Shown here: positions 1 to 12,500 of the stretch, piece by piece | Numbering within the stretch: position 1 is the stretch's first letter | How the letters are laid out: each line of letters begins with the position of its first letter | From: Seison nebaliae | Lineage: Eukaryota; Rotifera; Pararotatoria; Seisonacea; Seisonidae | Length of the DNA stretch: 27,151 nucleotides | Assembly (NCBI GenBank): GCA_023231475.1 | Contig: JALJEE010001438.1 | Span: 1-27,151 of the forward strand | Direction of reading: 5' to 3' | The notes under the pieces: generated by a model | The model's input: the letters and a program-made list of their open reading frames with translations, nothing else | What the model was told of the DNA's origin: nothing | Database searches by the model: none | Position numbers and translations under genes: made by a program

Positions 1-166
1 TTTCATTCTCAACTTTAATTTTAGTGGATGAGACTGTTTCAACACTGGATGTTCAACGAGTCTGTTTTGTGGAATGGAATAATAGGAGAGAATCGTTTTC
101 CTGAACAAATATGAAGAAGTCGATTGAAAATTTTTAAAGATACATGTAATTTGAGTTATCTTGGAT

Positions 167-1740
167 TCAGCGGATGAAATTTTGTTGTCGTTTATAAAGA
201 ATGGGAAGCGGTTCGTAATTCGTAACGAAGAAAGTTGCCACTCTATTTGCTTGATGAGGAAGATTTGTGATGCTTCTCACAATTTTGTTGTACCACACAT
301 CTAATTCACGAAAAGACGTTATTGATCCGTCAATTATTTGATTAGATCCGAAGTTTGGCAAGAGTAGTTATTACGCTGTTTCGTTTGCGAAATTACAAAA
401 ATTTACAAAGGAATCGAGTCTTATCAGTTTGGAATAAAAAATATACTGCATTTCTGTTAAGTCAATTCAACATTATTATCATAGAACATACATATCCGGT
501 AAATAAAACGGAGTTCGAGAAGCAATATCGAAATTGGAGGTTATATGAACAGCTTCATCGAAAGTATGAGGAACTTCAATAGAGAAATAAGAACAGAAAA
601 ACTTAATCGGAGTAAAAAAAGTAATACAATTTGCATACGACGGAGAAGGTAATTCAAATTTTTCAATAAAAAGAATTATACTCAGATATCTCTGAACAAT
701 AAGAAAAGGAAAAAGTTTCAATCCACAAATAAAACACATAAATGCTCTATTAATTGACTTACAACAACCTAGAACCATTCGCTATACGTGCGGTCGCGAC
801 ATAGCAAAGATTTATGTGTATTAGACATCGACACAGCTAGTCCATAGAAATGACAGCAATAAGAGACGAATAGGTCTAACTTCAAGTGAATCGAAAAATG
901 TTTACATGTATGATGAAAAGAATAAAAGGATCTGAGGAACTTACATTTGATTTCATCAGTAGTAGCAGGACTCTTCTTCTTATTGTCAACCTTAATTCCC
1001 AGGAAACATACATTTTTCTCGACCAATTTTCCCATATTACTATCTATCGAAGGAACAGAAATATCAGTCAAGATTTTTGATTTATTTTGATTACAAACTA
1101 TACATCTTTCGGATAACTTACACGGATACAACTTGTTACTAACAAGTTTATTAGAACAAACCAATTCAATTCTTTTCCTACATTGTCTCAAATTATTAGA
1201 ACAAATGAGGATGTCATCAGCATAAACGAAAATTGAAGGAAAAATTACGTCACCAACTTTAAACGAGAATATATTGTTGGCTTCATCATGAATAATTTTA
1301 TCAAAAATCCAAGGAGCCACTATTGAACCTCCATGAACTCCTTTGTTGATCTTAAAAAATGATGAAGATAAGGATTTATGCTTAATAACGCCATAAGCAT
1401 TGGTAAAGATCTCACTAATGAAACGCACGGAATACTCATCCATTTCTATCATTCTTAAAATCCACGTAAAATTCTTATACCATGATCCATCGAAATCGAG
1501 TGAAAAGCTTTGGATGGTCTAAAAAATAGAAGAGAAACTTTGTCTTTGGCTCACGACATGATGAGATGAAGAATTTAAGAAAAATCAACAGAGGTAACGT
1601 TCAGTTGAGGAAAACAGTTGAGTTGAGTAACGATTCTTAATAGAGACAACTTCCATTTGCAAAGCAGATAGGTCTAAAAGAAGACAGACCAGATTTATTA
1701 TGGTATTTATTAGACACCGGATGCCCATTTTGATAAAATC
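167..1740 (-). pseudogene. Degraded non-LTR retrotransposon reverse transcriptase
   Basis: This is a relic of a LINE-type reverse transcriptase read on the minus strand. Near 1740-1680 a degraded FRPIC-type RT segment is readable. Near 1515-1490 a motif A remnant reads SKAFHSIS, with the usual catalytic aspartate not evident. An open stretch at 1452-769 carries a motif B-like GVHGGSIVAPW (usually GVxQGS), then the catalytic box FVYADDILI and a thumb-like segment ending near YCCHFYGLA. The C-terminal RT region continues at about 361-167 with YNKIVR and the ILYKRQ box, which resembles the C-terminal region of the other LINE relics in this window. Frameshifts and stops separate these parts, so the element is dead. 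About 400 bp of unrelated sequence lies between the thumb and the C-terminal segment. Family membership beyond non-LTR RT is not resolved. Confidence 0.75.
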
Positions 1741-2039
1741 AGCAATTTTTTAAAATAATGTTCTTCAAGATTCCATAAAAATTACATACATTACATAAAT
1801 TGTACATACCACACAATCGCACTCACGATCTGTTCCACTTTTTCACATCATCCAACCACTCCGAACAGAGTGCGCAAGGCTGTCCAGTCTTTCTAACATC
1901 ACAACATCGTCAGTAATATCCACTCCATTAATCCGCACTAAGTGGTGTCTTCTCTGATGAATCATCCCTGACAGAGTAAGAAGGCTTTCCGACATGGCGT
2001 CCGACGTCTCTGTCGGATTAAATCTGCGAAACGTCTTCT

Positions 2040-2735
2040 AACGTCGATGAACTCGTCTACTCTCTGGCTCGCCTTCACCCTACCAGATTGAATATCGACA
2101 CAGGGATGTTCCCCCTGGAATGGTTCCACTTCAGGACAATTCCCCTGTTGAAGAAACCATCTAACGATTTACATGAACTGAATTCTTACTGTCCGATCTG
2201 CATTAATCCTTTCATGCTTCGTGCCATTGAGCGAATGGTACTACCATACGTTTCTAGGTGTTTTCCTAGATTCCAAAATGGTGGCACCCGCCTCACTCAA
2301 TCACATTCGAAAAAAATTCGTACCAGCATCATTTTCATTCGCAACACGATTTAAGTATCTTCCATTTTCAATTCATATTCGTGTTTTCTCTTAACTTGTC
2401 CTCTCGTTATACGGTCTCGATTCGCTTATATTCTTCAGAATGGACCGAACTTACAACAACATCGTCCGTCGGCTAATTAGCTGTTTCCGCAGGATCAATC
2501 GATAATCGCAGGATAATCTTACCTTCGCAGTCACCGACATTCCTTCGTTTCCTAATTATCCATGCATCTTCCGCGCCCAGACAACTTCGTCGTCGGGGCT
2601 CTTCCCCAACATCTCATCTCAAATTCAACACTCTATCACATCGAATAATTCCATTTTTTCTAACACCAATGTATACTATTCGATAAATCACTCACCTCTT
2701 TCAACCGAATTTCGGTCAATTCGTAAAATGAATTG
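2040..2735 (+). pseudogene. LINE relic (copy 1): RT fragment plus C-terminal fragment
   Basis: This is a fragment of a non-LTR retrotransposon on the plus strand, visibly less AT-rich than the host genes. At 2088-2354 it encodes an RT finger segment (FPLEWFHFRTIPLLKK, followed by a YCPICINPFML box) that closely matches the one at 25590-25710. At 2435-2735 it encodes the C-terminal YNNIVRRLI region, which matches the minus-strand segment at 25269-24960; many differences between the two are at third codon positions. A stop codon interrupts the C-terminal part just after the INR residues. The palm domain with the catalytic aspartates is missing, so the copy is internally deleted and non-functional. 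The sequence at about 1880-2040 is probably also from the element's linker but is too decayed to assign. Confidence 0.7.
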
Positions 2736-2917
2736 CAAATAATTAGAAATATCGATAAGAAAGTGGAAGTAAAGTTTATAAAAGATAAATTATATCGGTA
2801 AAAGTGAGATATGATGGAAATATAATAAGACGAATAGAGATGTGAATATATTTGTAAAAAACTTCATTGAAAAAAAAGTAGAAAGAAAGAAAAAAGGACG
2901 GTTCATATTGTTTGATT

Positions 2918-3210
2918 TTATTTTGATGACAAAGCCATTAATTTTTTTAAACTTTCATTTGTTGTTGCACCTGGAAGAAGATTGATATTGTCAATGAAAA
3001 GAATAAACAAACCAAATTTATTATTTTCTAAATCGTCATACGTTCTTGTCCCATCAATTTCGTCCTTTATTTTTTCTTTCGAATGATTGTTGTTGGTGAG
3101 ATTGCTAACCGAATTATCGTTTTGTGATTGAAAAGGATAGATGGTAGACATGACTAAACCAGATGATGATGCCAATTGTCCAATATTTTTAGAATTACTG
3201 TTCAAGGATC
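2918..3210 (-). CDS. Putative 3' terminal exon of an unrecognised gene
   Basis: This minus-strand open stretch begins directly after a good splice acceptor (TTCTTCAG) at 3211 and runs to a TAA that overlaps an AATAAA signal. It encodes about 97 residues: a Ser/Asn-rich beginning, then a more structured-looking end (FGLFILFIDNINLLPG, then ESLKKLMALS). Its acceptor is phase 1, whereas the likely donor at the end of the upstream 993-residue ORF (AAG|GTATTT near 3448) is phase 0, so a simple join fails. A missed small exon, another donor or a separate gene could explain this. No family is recognised. Confidence 0.35.
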
Positions 3211-3404
3211 CTGAAGAATATTATTAAAATAAAATTAATCAATTTAAAGAGAAAAATGGATAATTGGATGATGCAGCAAATGATGATAGCTAGCTAAAAG
3301 ATGAAAGTGCGATAATTATCAATTATAATTGACATAAAATAATTATTATGAGAAATTATTATTCGATTTCCTTCCAAATTATTATGATACAAAATATCTC
3401 CAAT

Positions 3405-6386
3405 TCACATTAGTGTCGTCAATGTAAATGATGAGAATAGAAATACCTTTTTTTGTTTATAAACTAAATCGGTCACTGGTCGATCATCAAAATATTCATT
3501 TTTAAATTGAGCGAATGTATCAAATCCATTGACATGATATTTATCTCGAAAAACCATTCGTCTTAATTCGGAGAATTGTTCACTAAACGAACTTTTCTTC
3601 TTTTCATTATTCACTTTCTTATGGGGGCGGCTTCTCCTGGAAGATGGTCGTGGTTCAACGGAATATGATGGTGCCAATGTCGGCGGCAATTCTCGTCGAT
3701 TAGGAATAATGGGAGACCGAATTATTTTATTTTTAGGTAGTTTAGGAAATGTGAAAGCATCTTGGAAGAACTTAGCTTTTGATAAGATTGCAGAGTTTGG
3801 TGAAGTCGAACTACTCGTATCTAGTTGAAGTGTATGGAGATGTCGATCTGATCGAACACGGTCAGTTTTTGATGGAGTAGCAATTGGTATAACTGTTTCT
3901 TCTTCGTTCAATTTTAATTCTTTAATTGTCAAATATTGATATTTGTATTGATTAAACGACTCTTCATCCACATTCAAACACCAATAACATGAGTTTAATT
4001 GATCATTTAAGTTAAAAAATAAAGTAGATAAATTTGGAGTAGAGAAACTCAATAAATTTCCTATAGATCTCTGATCAACAAAACCCGTTGGCGATAATGG
4101 GGGAGATGATGTAGTTGAAGAGGTTTGTGAGAACATTTTTTCGGAAGTCAATTGTCTAGTTGAATTAATTAGGAATTTCTTCTCTGTCAATAATAATGAG
4201 ACTTCCAATATCGTTAAGATTGGAGCAGATTGAATAACGATATTTGAATCGGCTAATTTCTGTTGATAAGATGCTTCTGATTCTCCATCAAATTTATCGC
4301 GATAACTTCTACAATAAAGTTGTGGATGTAACTGATGTTCAGTAGATGTGGATAATGGATAGTTGAGATTGTAAGTGTTAAGGAAACGATTAGAAGTTGT
4401 GAAGAAGCGTCCTAACTTATTTGAGAATCTCATCATTTCCTCATCATATTCATTCACTAATTCACCGATACGTTTATGTTGGGAGGAGAGCTTCTTACGA
4501 TAATCAATTTTATTCGATTTCTCATAAATGAGATGTTCGTACAATAAACTAATTCTTCTATGATTATTCTTTAATCGTTTCATTTTATTAATTCTTCCAA
4601 TTGTCGTTGGAGATGTCGATACATTTTTCCCGTTTCGTTGACAACCATAAAGACTTGTTCGATGTTGTTCCGATAAGAGATGTTTTAACATTTTCTCTTG
4701 TAAATTAGAAGTGGTGGGTGGTTGAAACTTTTCCAAATCAGGAAAATATCTCTCATAAACTTCTTGCGAAGTACTTTGTGTTGGAGATACATGGAGATCG
4801 AGATTAGACGAATTCTTCGAAAATTTCTCATTTTTACGTTTTTTCACTTCCTGATGTTTCCGATTTGTCAGTTTCTTCTTATGATAACGACTCGATTTGA
4901 AAATGTCGAATTTTGACGATTTCTTATGTTCCGGTTTATCATCGACAATTGTTCCATATCCTTCGAATAGAGACATTTCAGAATCGAAACTGTTGTTGTT
5001 TCTTTGATGAGTTTTATCGATCGATGATACAGTTAATTCGACTGAATCATTCCTTTGTTCTTTTCTATTCTCTTCATTATAGAATGAGAACGTGTTTCCT
5101 TCGTTTCTATTATTATTTCCATTAACCATTTGAGAAAGATAATCTTGTACAATTCCATATGGAGTTGATGAAATGAATGAATATTTTGTGGTAATTTCTC
5201 CATTTAATATCACACGACAAGCGATGAATGGAACAGTTTTCTCTTGAAACAAACTCGTTGATGATGATAATCGATAATCGAGTAATTTATTTCTATTCAT
5301 CATCTCTAATGATCGCGGAGATAATGATGATTCTGTATCAATTTCTTGAATTAATTGCTGAAGTATAACTAATTCTCCTCGAACTTTCACCATAATCTCT
5401 TTCGGTGATCGATTCATCAATTGATGGAATAGAAATGAAGAGAAAAATATTGGACACAATGATTGTAATTGACGTTGTTCGTCTAAAGAGAATTTGAGAT
5501 TCGATCGAGCTAATGATGCATATCTCAAACTAAATCCATACGATTCATCAATGATGACATCTTTAGTTGACAATTGACACGACAATTCTTTCCCCAGAGA
5601 TTTCATGTCACAAATATCTTGAATTTCTTCAAGAATCTTCTCATAGCTTTTACCGAAACCGTTCGACGGCAAATCTTCACATTTATTCACTTGATCATAT
5701 TCATATTGATAACAACGAATTAAACTCTTCATATATCTCTCGTTCGATGGTAGAAGAATACGCCCGATCCAATTCTTCGGATATTTCTTCGATCGATCAT
5801 TAATCAATACATCGATATTTCGATTCAATGCCATATAATTTGGTTTCTCATATCGAGCCATTGGAACCGTCAACATTTTAGGAGTAGCCGGTGCTGATTT
5901 GGGAAATCCGTTCAGTGGAACAATCATAGGATAAACGAGATCTGTCGTTTTTGCTTGTGCATTCTTTGTAATTCGTGCACGAAACTCCAACAACGATCGA
6001 CATTGTCCAATGACAAAGAACATGACACCAAATGGAAATAATGTATCAATACTAAACTTCTCAATTAACAGATCAAGAAATATAGTATCTTTAAACAAGT
6101 AAGAACATTGGAAATCATCAGGAATATAATCTCGTAAAATTATCTTAAATAATTTTTGTCGATATCGATTATAAAGTGATTCGTCAATCTTCCATACACC
6201 TGACGGACTATAATATTCCATATTACACATCCATGTATCATGTTCGTAATGAAGGAATGTTTTCACCGTCATATAATATTGCCTTAAAGTTAAACAGAAG
6301 TAATTGAGCGCCAAAAGTAATTTATCTAGAAAATAAGTTTCCATTAGGAAATTCCGTAAACAAATCAAATTTTTATCAATATCCAT
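3405..6386 (-). CDS. Large orphan protein, 993-residue ORF
   Basis: This single long minus-strand ORF starts at ATG 6386 and lies about 170 nt downstream of the Rap GEF's apparent stop. The first 370 residues or so look globular and helical, with aromatic-rich segments such as NWIGRILLPSNERY. Near residues 370-420 there is a segment (FIACRVILNGEITTKY) that could be a small ubiquitin-like or Ras-association fold, but this is a guess. The rest is largely disordered and Ser/Lys/Asn-rich. A structured-looking stretch near the C-terminus (VFRDKYHVNGFDTFAQF) runs to a plausible donor AAG|GTATTT at about 3448, so the last 14 codons may be intron read-through. No phase-compatible acceptor was found that would join this ORF to the Rap GEF exons, so I treat it as a separate gene. 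I do not recognise the family. Confidence 0.6.
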   Translation of the reverse strand: MDIDKNLICLRNFLMETYFLDKLLLALNYFCLTLRQYYMTVKTFLHYEHDTWMCNMEYYSPSGVWKIDESLYNRYRQKLFKIILRDYIPDDFQCSYLFKDTIFLDLLIEKFSIDTLFPFGVMFFVIGQCRSLLEFRARITKNAQAKTTDLVYPMIVPLNGFPKSAPATPKMLTVPMARYEKPNYMALNRNIDVLINDRSKKYPKNWIGRILLPSNERYMKSLIRCYQYEYDQVNKCEDLPSNGFGKSYEKILEEIQDICDMKSLGKELSCQLSTKDVIIDESYGFSLRYASLARSNLKFSLDEQRQLQSLCPIFFSSFLFHQLMNRSPKEIMVKVRGELVILQQLIQEIDTESSLSPRSLEMMNRNKLLDYRLSSSTSLFQEKTVPFIACRVILNGEITTKYSFISSTPYGIVQDYLSQMVNGNNNRNEGNTFSFYNEENRKEQRNDSVELTVSSIDKTHQRNNNSFDSEMSLFEGYGTIVDDKPEHKKSSKFDIFKSSRYHKKKLTNRKHQEVKKRKNEKFSKNSSNLDLHVSPTQSTSQEVYERYFPDLEKFQPPTTSNLQEKMLKHLLSEQHRTSLYGCQRNGKNVSTSPTTIGRINKMKRLKNNHRRISLLYEHLIYEKSNKIDYRKKLSSQHKRIGELVNEYDEEMMRFSNKLGRFFTTSNRFLNTYNLNYPLSTSTEHQLHPQLYCRSYRDKFDGESEASYQQKLADSNIVIQSAPILTILEVSLLLTEKKFLINSTRQLTSEKMFSQTSSTTSSPPLSPTGFVDQRSIGNLLSFSTPNLSTLFFNLNDQLNSCYWCLNVDEESFNQYKYQYLTIKELKLNEEETVIPIATPSKTDRVRSDRHLHTLQLDTSSSTSPNSAILSKAKFFQDAFTFPKLPKNKIIRSPIIPNRRELPPTLAPSYSVEPRPSSRRSRPHKKVNNEKKKSSFSEQFSELRRMVFRDKYHVNGFDTFAQFKNEYFDDRPVTDLVYKQKKVFLFSSFTLTTLM

Positions 6387-6559
6387 TTCATGGTTAATTA
6401 AAAATTCATTAAATAATTAAATTGAATTTCTAATAATTTTATTATGTTTTCGTTTAAACGAAAAATGAGTTTGCGAAAAATTCTTACAATAAATAGATAG
6501 TTAGATAAATTCTAACTAAAATAATATTCAAATCGATAATAATAAAAAATTGATAATTT

Positions 6560-9500
6560 TTAGAGAAAATTAAAAATATAAATTTCCGTTGGAAGTTTGG
6601 TTAGATAAAAAAAGAGAAAATTAGAACCTGCTGGTAATTCTAATCTATACGATCGACTTCTTAGACAATTCTCATCTGGTTTCACTTCCAGTCGATTAAA
6701 ATATGCTTTCACCTTTTTCACTCGTATCGTCTATAGAAAATAAATTTAACGATAATCATCATAAAATCATTAGTAAAATGAGAGAAATGAAAGAAATTTA
6801 ATAACTTCATCGAAAAAATGTTTCGCCAATTCATCGGACATTTTCTGATTCTTATAATCCTTCAACCATTTCGCCGATGACAATCGTTCTCTTAATGTAC
6901 TGCCAATAGTATTAGTATTGGAAAGAGGATTATTCGAATTGGAGGTGGTGGAGGAGAATGATGGAATGTGATTTGATGGAAGTGAATTCACGTCGATATT
7001 GAACAAGAGGAATATTTGGTAAAATGGAACAATGGAATTATAAAGTTTGGAGATGGCAGTTGTTAATCCCACGAAACTGAGATCAGTATTCGCTTGAATT
7101 CCTTTAGAAAGTTGTTGCATTTTTTGAAAGTTGACCATCGACTTATCATCTTCATAATGGCCGTCGACACATTCTTGAATGAAGGTCAAATCTTTCATAC
7201 AGATGGGAAAGAGTGGAATGACAGGAGGACAACAACGTGCTTCACATAATCGATCTCGATATTTTCTCATATTTTCCGATGGATCGAAAATCGATTGAAG
7301 AGAACGAAACTTTTTGTGAAATTTATCTGGCAATTTCTCCCATGTTAATTTGAGACGTGAAACGGCTGAATGGTCTAAACCACCCATAATTGAGAAGAAA
7401 GCATTGAAATTCTTCAGTTGTAGACAATAGTCGGCTATTGTAATGAATTTCTTTAAAAGTTTCATTCGTTTTATACAATTCTCTTCAGCTGTTAATTCGG
7501 TGACGACCCAGAAAGTTTCTTGTTCGGTGATCTCTTCAAATTTGAGAATATTGGGATATAATCGTTTCGATTCATTGAATGCATTCGGATTCTTTTTAGA
7601 CGCTTTTAATCGATATACATATTCCACCGGATGAATACAACGAAATGAATAGAGATCTCGTAAAGATAATTGAGCGGCAACTTCCAATTCATCCAATTCC
7701 AATAAAGATATTTCTTCATTTAAATTCATTCGCATCGATTCCATATTAGTTTCGATGTTCGTTTGACATGTAGGCAATAAATAGAGTCGTCCATTATAAT
7801 CGAGACGAGCAGCAATATTCCGATCGTTTCTTCCTAAACATTTCCGAACGAATGACTTATGTTCGAGAAGGAGGAAAGTATAGAGAGAATAATGGGAAGT
7901 TTGATGTTGTTGTTGTTGATGTGGAGTGTTGGAAGTGGAATTGTATTGATGAAGAAATGATTTTATTATATCTTCTACGGAATCCGTTTCATAAATTGTT
8001 AGATAATTAAAAGAATTATCTTCTTTAAAAATTTTGATAACATGACACTGAATTGATGCCATTTCGTCAATACGATTAGCATGTAACGAGATTTTTTGAT
8101 TAAACGTTTTCTTTGAATTTTCACCATTTGGAAGACAGGAGGATGATGAAGGAGATGGAGAAACTAAAGTATTCTTCTTTACTCGTCGTCCAGCAATTAT
8201 TTGATATTGTTGTTGAGTTAAGAAGTTACTGTCTAATGGTATTGATGATTGACAATGATGTGATAAAGGAGAGAATGCACGTCTAGCACATTTAGTATTA
8301 TAAAGTAAACGATTCATTCCAACATCGAACTGCTTTTTCAACGGAGATATACATTCCTCTGGTCGAATCTTTGAAAGTGAAACGGTCGAATTGACATTTG
8401 GTTTATGAGAGAACGATATAGATGATGAAGCAATTGATGGTGAACATGATGATGTAATTGGAGACGTTTGAACTTTCAAAGGAGAGAATTTTCCATTTAT
8501 GGATAGTTTAGATGATTCATCCGTCAACGGTTGAAGAGAAGATGTTGACGATTTCTTTCGTTGATAATTTCCTTCTTTCTTCCTTGGAACTGTTGTTGTT
8601 GGTGTTGTATTAGAATTCTTTGGGAGATTGATTGATGATGATTTTGAACTTTTACTATTCTGTACTAAATCTTGTTCGTCACTATCGACGATGCCACTTG
8701 TTTGACAACTGACTACATCATCATCATTAACGATATACATTTGATCTTCTCGATATAATCGATCATCTATCGATAATTGTTCATTCATTCTATTTGCTAT
8801 CTCACATTTCTTATCATATAATTCGATTAAATGTTTCTCTTCTATTGATAACGATTCATCAAAATCATCATTTGCCGAATCTGATGATTGTCGATATTTC
8901 TTCTTTGATTTTTTCAATTGTTTCCCACTAGCCGATGTAGATGATATGGATTTCGTCGGATATAATAATTTCTTATCATCGTTCTCACTATAATTCCCTC
9001 CTCGTACCATTAATTTACCTGAAGTATTTTTTGATGAGATTCCTGCCATGATGGACGTGGCAGATTCAGATTGAGTTCGCGAAAAAATTCGAATGAAACA
9101 TTTCCTCATCGTCGACAATTGGAGACGATTCCGTTTGGATAATTCATTCAATTTTATTTGATTATTTCCCAATTGTTGTGCTCCTGTTGTTGTTATTGTT
9201 AGTGAAGGTTTAATGTCTTTATTGGGATGATTATAGAGTTGGAGACGTTGTTTCTCTTTATCGAAAACATTAGAATTCTTTATTGTATAAAATGAATAAG
9301 GATTCGATTTAACTGTTAATTTTAATTCATTCTCTTGTTCTAAATATCGTCGGACATTTCCTAATGAATATAATGGTAATCTTTCCAATGATGTTCCATT
9401 AATTTCTAATAATTGATCACCAATAAATATGAGATTGGTTATTGATGAATTAACAGAAGAAATGAAAACTCCATTATCAATTGGAATATGATCGATAGGA

Positions 9501-12500
9501 TTATAAGAATGAAGTGAATTCCTTCGACTATCATCATTCACACTCTTCTCATCATCAATAAATCTTTCATTCTGATACTTAAAACTTTCATCATTCTTTC
9601 CAACCATGAATCCTGGTGATAATTCGAATGGTAATCTCTTCGAAGAACTATTCGATGATGAAGATGTTAACGTTGATTTATTGATGTGAATAAATCGATT
9701 GGTTGAAACGAGAGATGACGTATAATAAATAACATCGAGTGTAGCAGTCATTGAACATCTTTTGAGATTAGTTTCCATATTTGTAAGGAATTCTCGAATA
9801 TTCGAAATATTCTTTTCGAAATCAACATAAACATTCTTTATCCATTCCAATACGAGATCAGCCACAGCATTCTTGTAAAGATCAAGATGGAACCATCTCA
9901 AGAATGGTGGAGCAATGGTTGTTAGAGAATTCTTGATGAACATTCGATAAGTGAGAAAGAAGGTTGAGATGAAAGAAGAAGGAAGAATGAAGAGATTGTG
10001 AGTATATGTCATTTCTCGTCGTAATTTTTCATTCATCTCCTCGTCATTCTCCATTAGTTTCAATGCAGCGGCAATTCGAACTAAAATCGCCAATAAACAT
10101 TTCTCATTGGCATATTTCAAATGAAAATATTTATCTTGAGCATGACTGAAAATATGTCGATCAGAAATGAAGAGTGATCGAATCGTGAAATTATCTGATG
10201 AATGAAATATCTCATCCTCCTCCTTCTCATCACCAATTATATCATTCTTCTCTTTCTTCTGTATCTCATTCGAATCATCGATCTGATTCGAATGTTCTTT
10301 ATTCAATTTATTCGTTTCCATTTCATCTTCTCCATCTTTCAACGATAAGATTGACAAATGATTATTAGAATTACTTATAATTTTAGGTGAATGTAATTCA
10401 GAATTATTATTCTTCTTTAACGTCAATTGATTACGTTCATGTGGTTGGTTCTCAGATAATTGAAGAATAATTAGTAATTCTTGTGTAATTGGCGAATAAA
10501 TGGGAATTCGATCGATATAACTTCGTTGGAGAATGTCGACATAATTCCTTTGTTGAATGACGATGAAGAATGTGTGTTCACTCATCGTTCGTAACATACC
10601 CATTTGCTGTTGTTTGAGATATGTTGGATAGACAATACCGAAAGTAGCTCCAACGTTCAAACGATATCCGACCAATGTCTCTTCCATATTTAATTCATCA
10701 ATTCCATTTGGATAGATATTATCATATTTCTTCTTTCCAGATGTATATGGATAGAAATGTGGTTGATGAGATTGTTCTGGTGTAATTAACCATTCACATT
10801 CACCACTAATTAACATACACCAAGAATCATGTTCTTCTTCTTTAATGAACACTTCTCTCCCATCGATATGAACACATTGCATATGAGAACAAAGACTAGT
10901 TAATGTATTATCATGGAACAATTTGAAAACACTAAATTGTTCAATGAAACTGAGAATAGTCGCTTTCTCCAAATCCGTCTTCTCCATCGGACCTTTCGAC
11001 AACGCATCGATAAGATTAATCGGGAGATCGGGAAAATTTTTACTTATACGATAAATCGATTCATCAATCTGATTATTTCTTTCATTCTCATTCCGAGTAT
11101 TACTCGATACATCATCATTCAATTTCTTCTTCTCCTTCTTCAACTTGTAACCTTTCGGTCTCTTTAAATTTTCATTCATCTCCGCCAATCTAATCGGAAC
11201 TTCGAAAGCGGAATTTGAATGAAACGTTCTCTTCTTCTTCTTCTTCTCCTTCTCCTCACTCATCAAATCCTTCAACACATTATTCGTCGATTGAATGATT
11301 TGTGTCGGATGATTCTTCGATGTCAAATAATTTTCATATGGAACTGTTGTTGCTGTTGATGATGATGTAATGATTTCGTTTGATGACGGTGGTGGTGGTG
11401 GTGGTGGTGGTGATGATGATGATGATGATAAATTGACTGAATATTGAATTGGTATTTCACGTTTTAAAGAATAAAATTCATTTGATATCTTCCTCTCTCT
11501 AACTCTGTCGTTTCGATGATGATTTTGTTGTTGATGACAACAAACTTGTTGTTTGATATCGGTATTATTTTCGATCTCTCTCAACAAATCAGGTGACGTC
11601 AAATAATTGTTGTGTGAAATTTTCTTTCGGAATTTTGGTGCTATCGTTTCCGGATAATCGATCTATTCGAATTAGTTAATGATTAATCGTTTTGATGATA
11701 AGAAAAAAATGGAAACAGATAATAATTTCGTCGAATTATCTAACGAACGAATCGTCTCGTTACGTAATATCGAATCATGTGTTGTTTTCCCAATACTAGT
11801 TGTTGATCGATAATAGACGAATCATCATCAGAAGAAGAAATTTTAATTTTCAAAAATTATCTTTATTTTTCTCTCTGACACTCTGCCCTCCCACATTCAA
11901 TTGTCTCATCACTCTTCCTTTCTTCATTGAAAAGATTAATTCTATTTTACATTTAACTCATTCCCATCATCATCATCATCATCATCTCTCTCTCTCTCTC
12001 ACTATATCTCTCTCTTTCTCTCTTATTCGTATATTACAAACAGGATCCGATTAATGAAAAGAGATCCGAAATACAAAAAAAAATTGAATGTTCAATCGAT
12101 CAATGTGATCTATTCAACCAAATTCTCTACAGTCGAACGAATAGTGATCGTTAGAAGAAGTTCATCATCATCATCATGACGTCGTTCTTAAAGTGAAGGT
12201 TAAATGAAAATAAGAAAAAATATGAATGACCCGACACAAACTCTTTCCAATGTTAATGTGAACAAATTACTCATTAAAGGCGAAGAAGGCGAAAGAAAAG
12301 GAGAATTTCTTTAAAGATTCTCCTTCTCATCGAAGTTGTTGAAAAGATACAAAATATTTACTAACATTCCGACAGGATGAATATTTCTCTTCTTTTCATC
12401 AACAGTGACTACTCCTTCGATGAGAATGAACCATTCGAGTGCAACGTCGCCTTTTCTGAGAATGTATGTCTGATGAATTTTCCATGAGGATGATGAGAAG

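Noticed and set aside
355-582. 75-codon plus-strand ORF in the RT relic
   Set aside because: It has no family similarity, no splice context and lies in a decayed LINE. It is mentioned only as part of the possible insertion.
2918-3450. Direct join of the 993-residue ORF to the exon at 3210-2918
   Set aside because: The phases do not match (0 against 1), and the one possible intermediate exon after TTTTAG near 3293 lacks a donor.
6387-6627. Possible splice join of the Rap GEF to the 993-residue ORF
   Set aside because: The donor at 6628 is phase 1, and none of the AG sites between it and 6386 reads into the 993-residue frame without a stop.
11800-12054. 84-codon plus-strand ORF over the microsatellite
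   Set aside because: Its Ser/Leu and His runs come from the CT and CAT repeats inside the Rap GEF intron.
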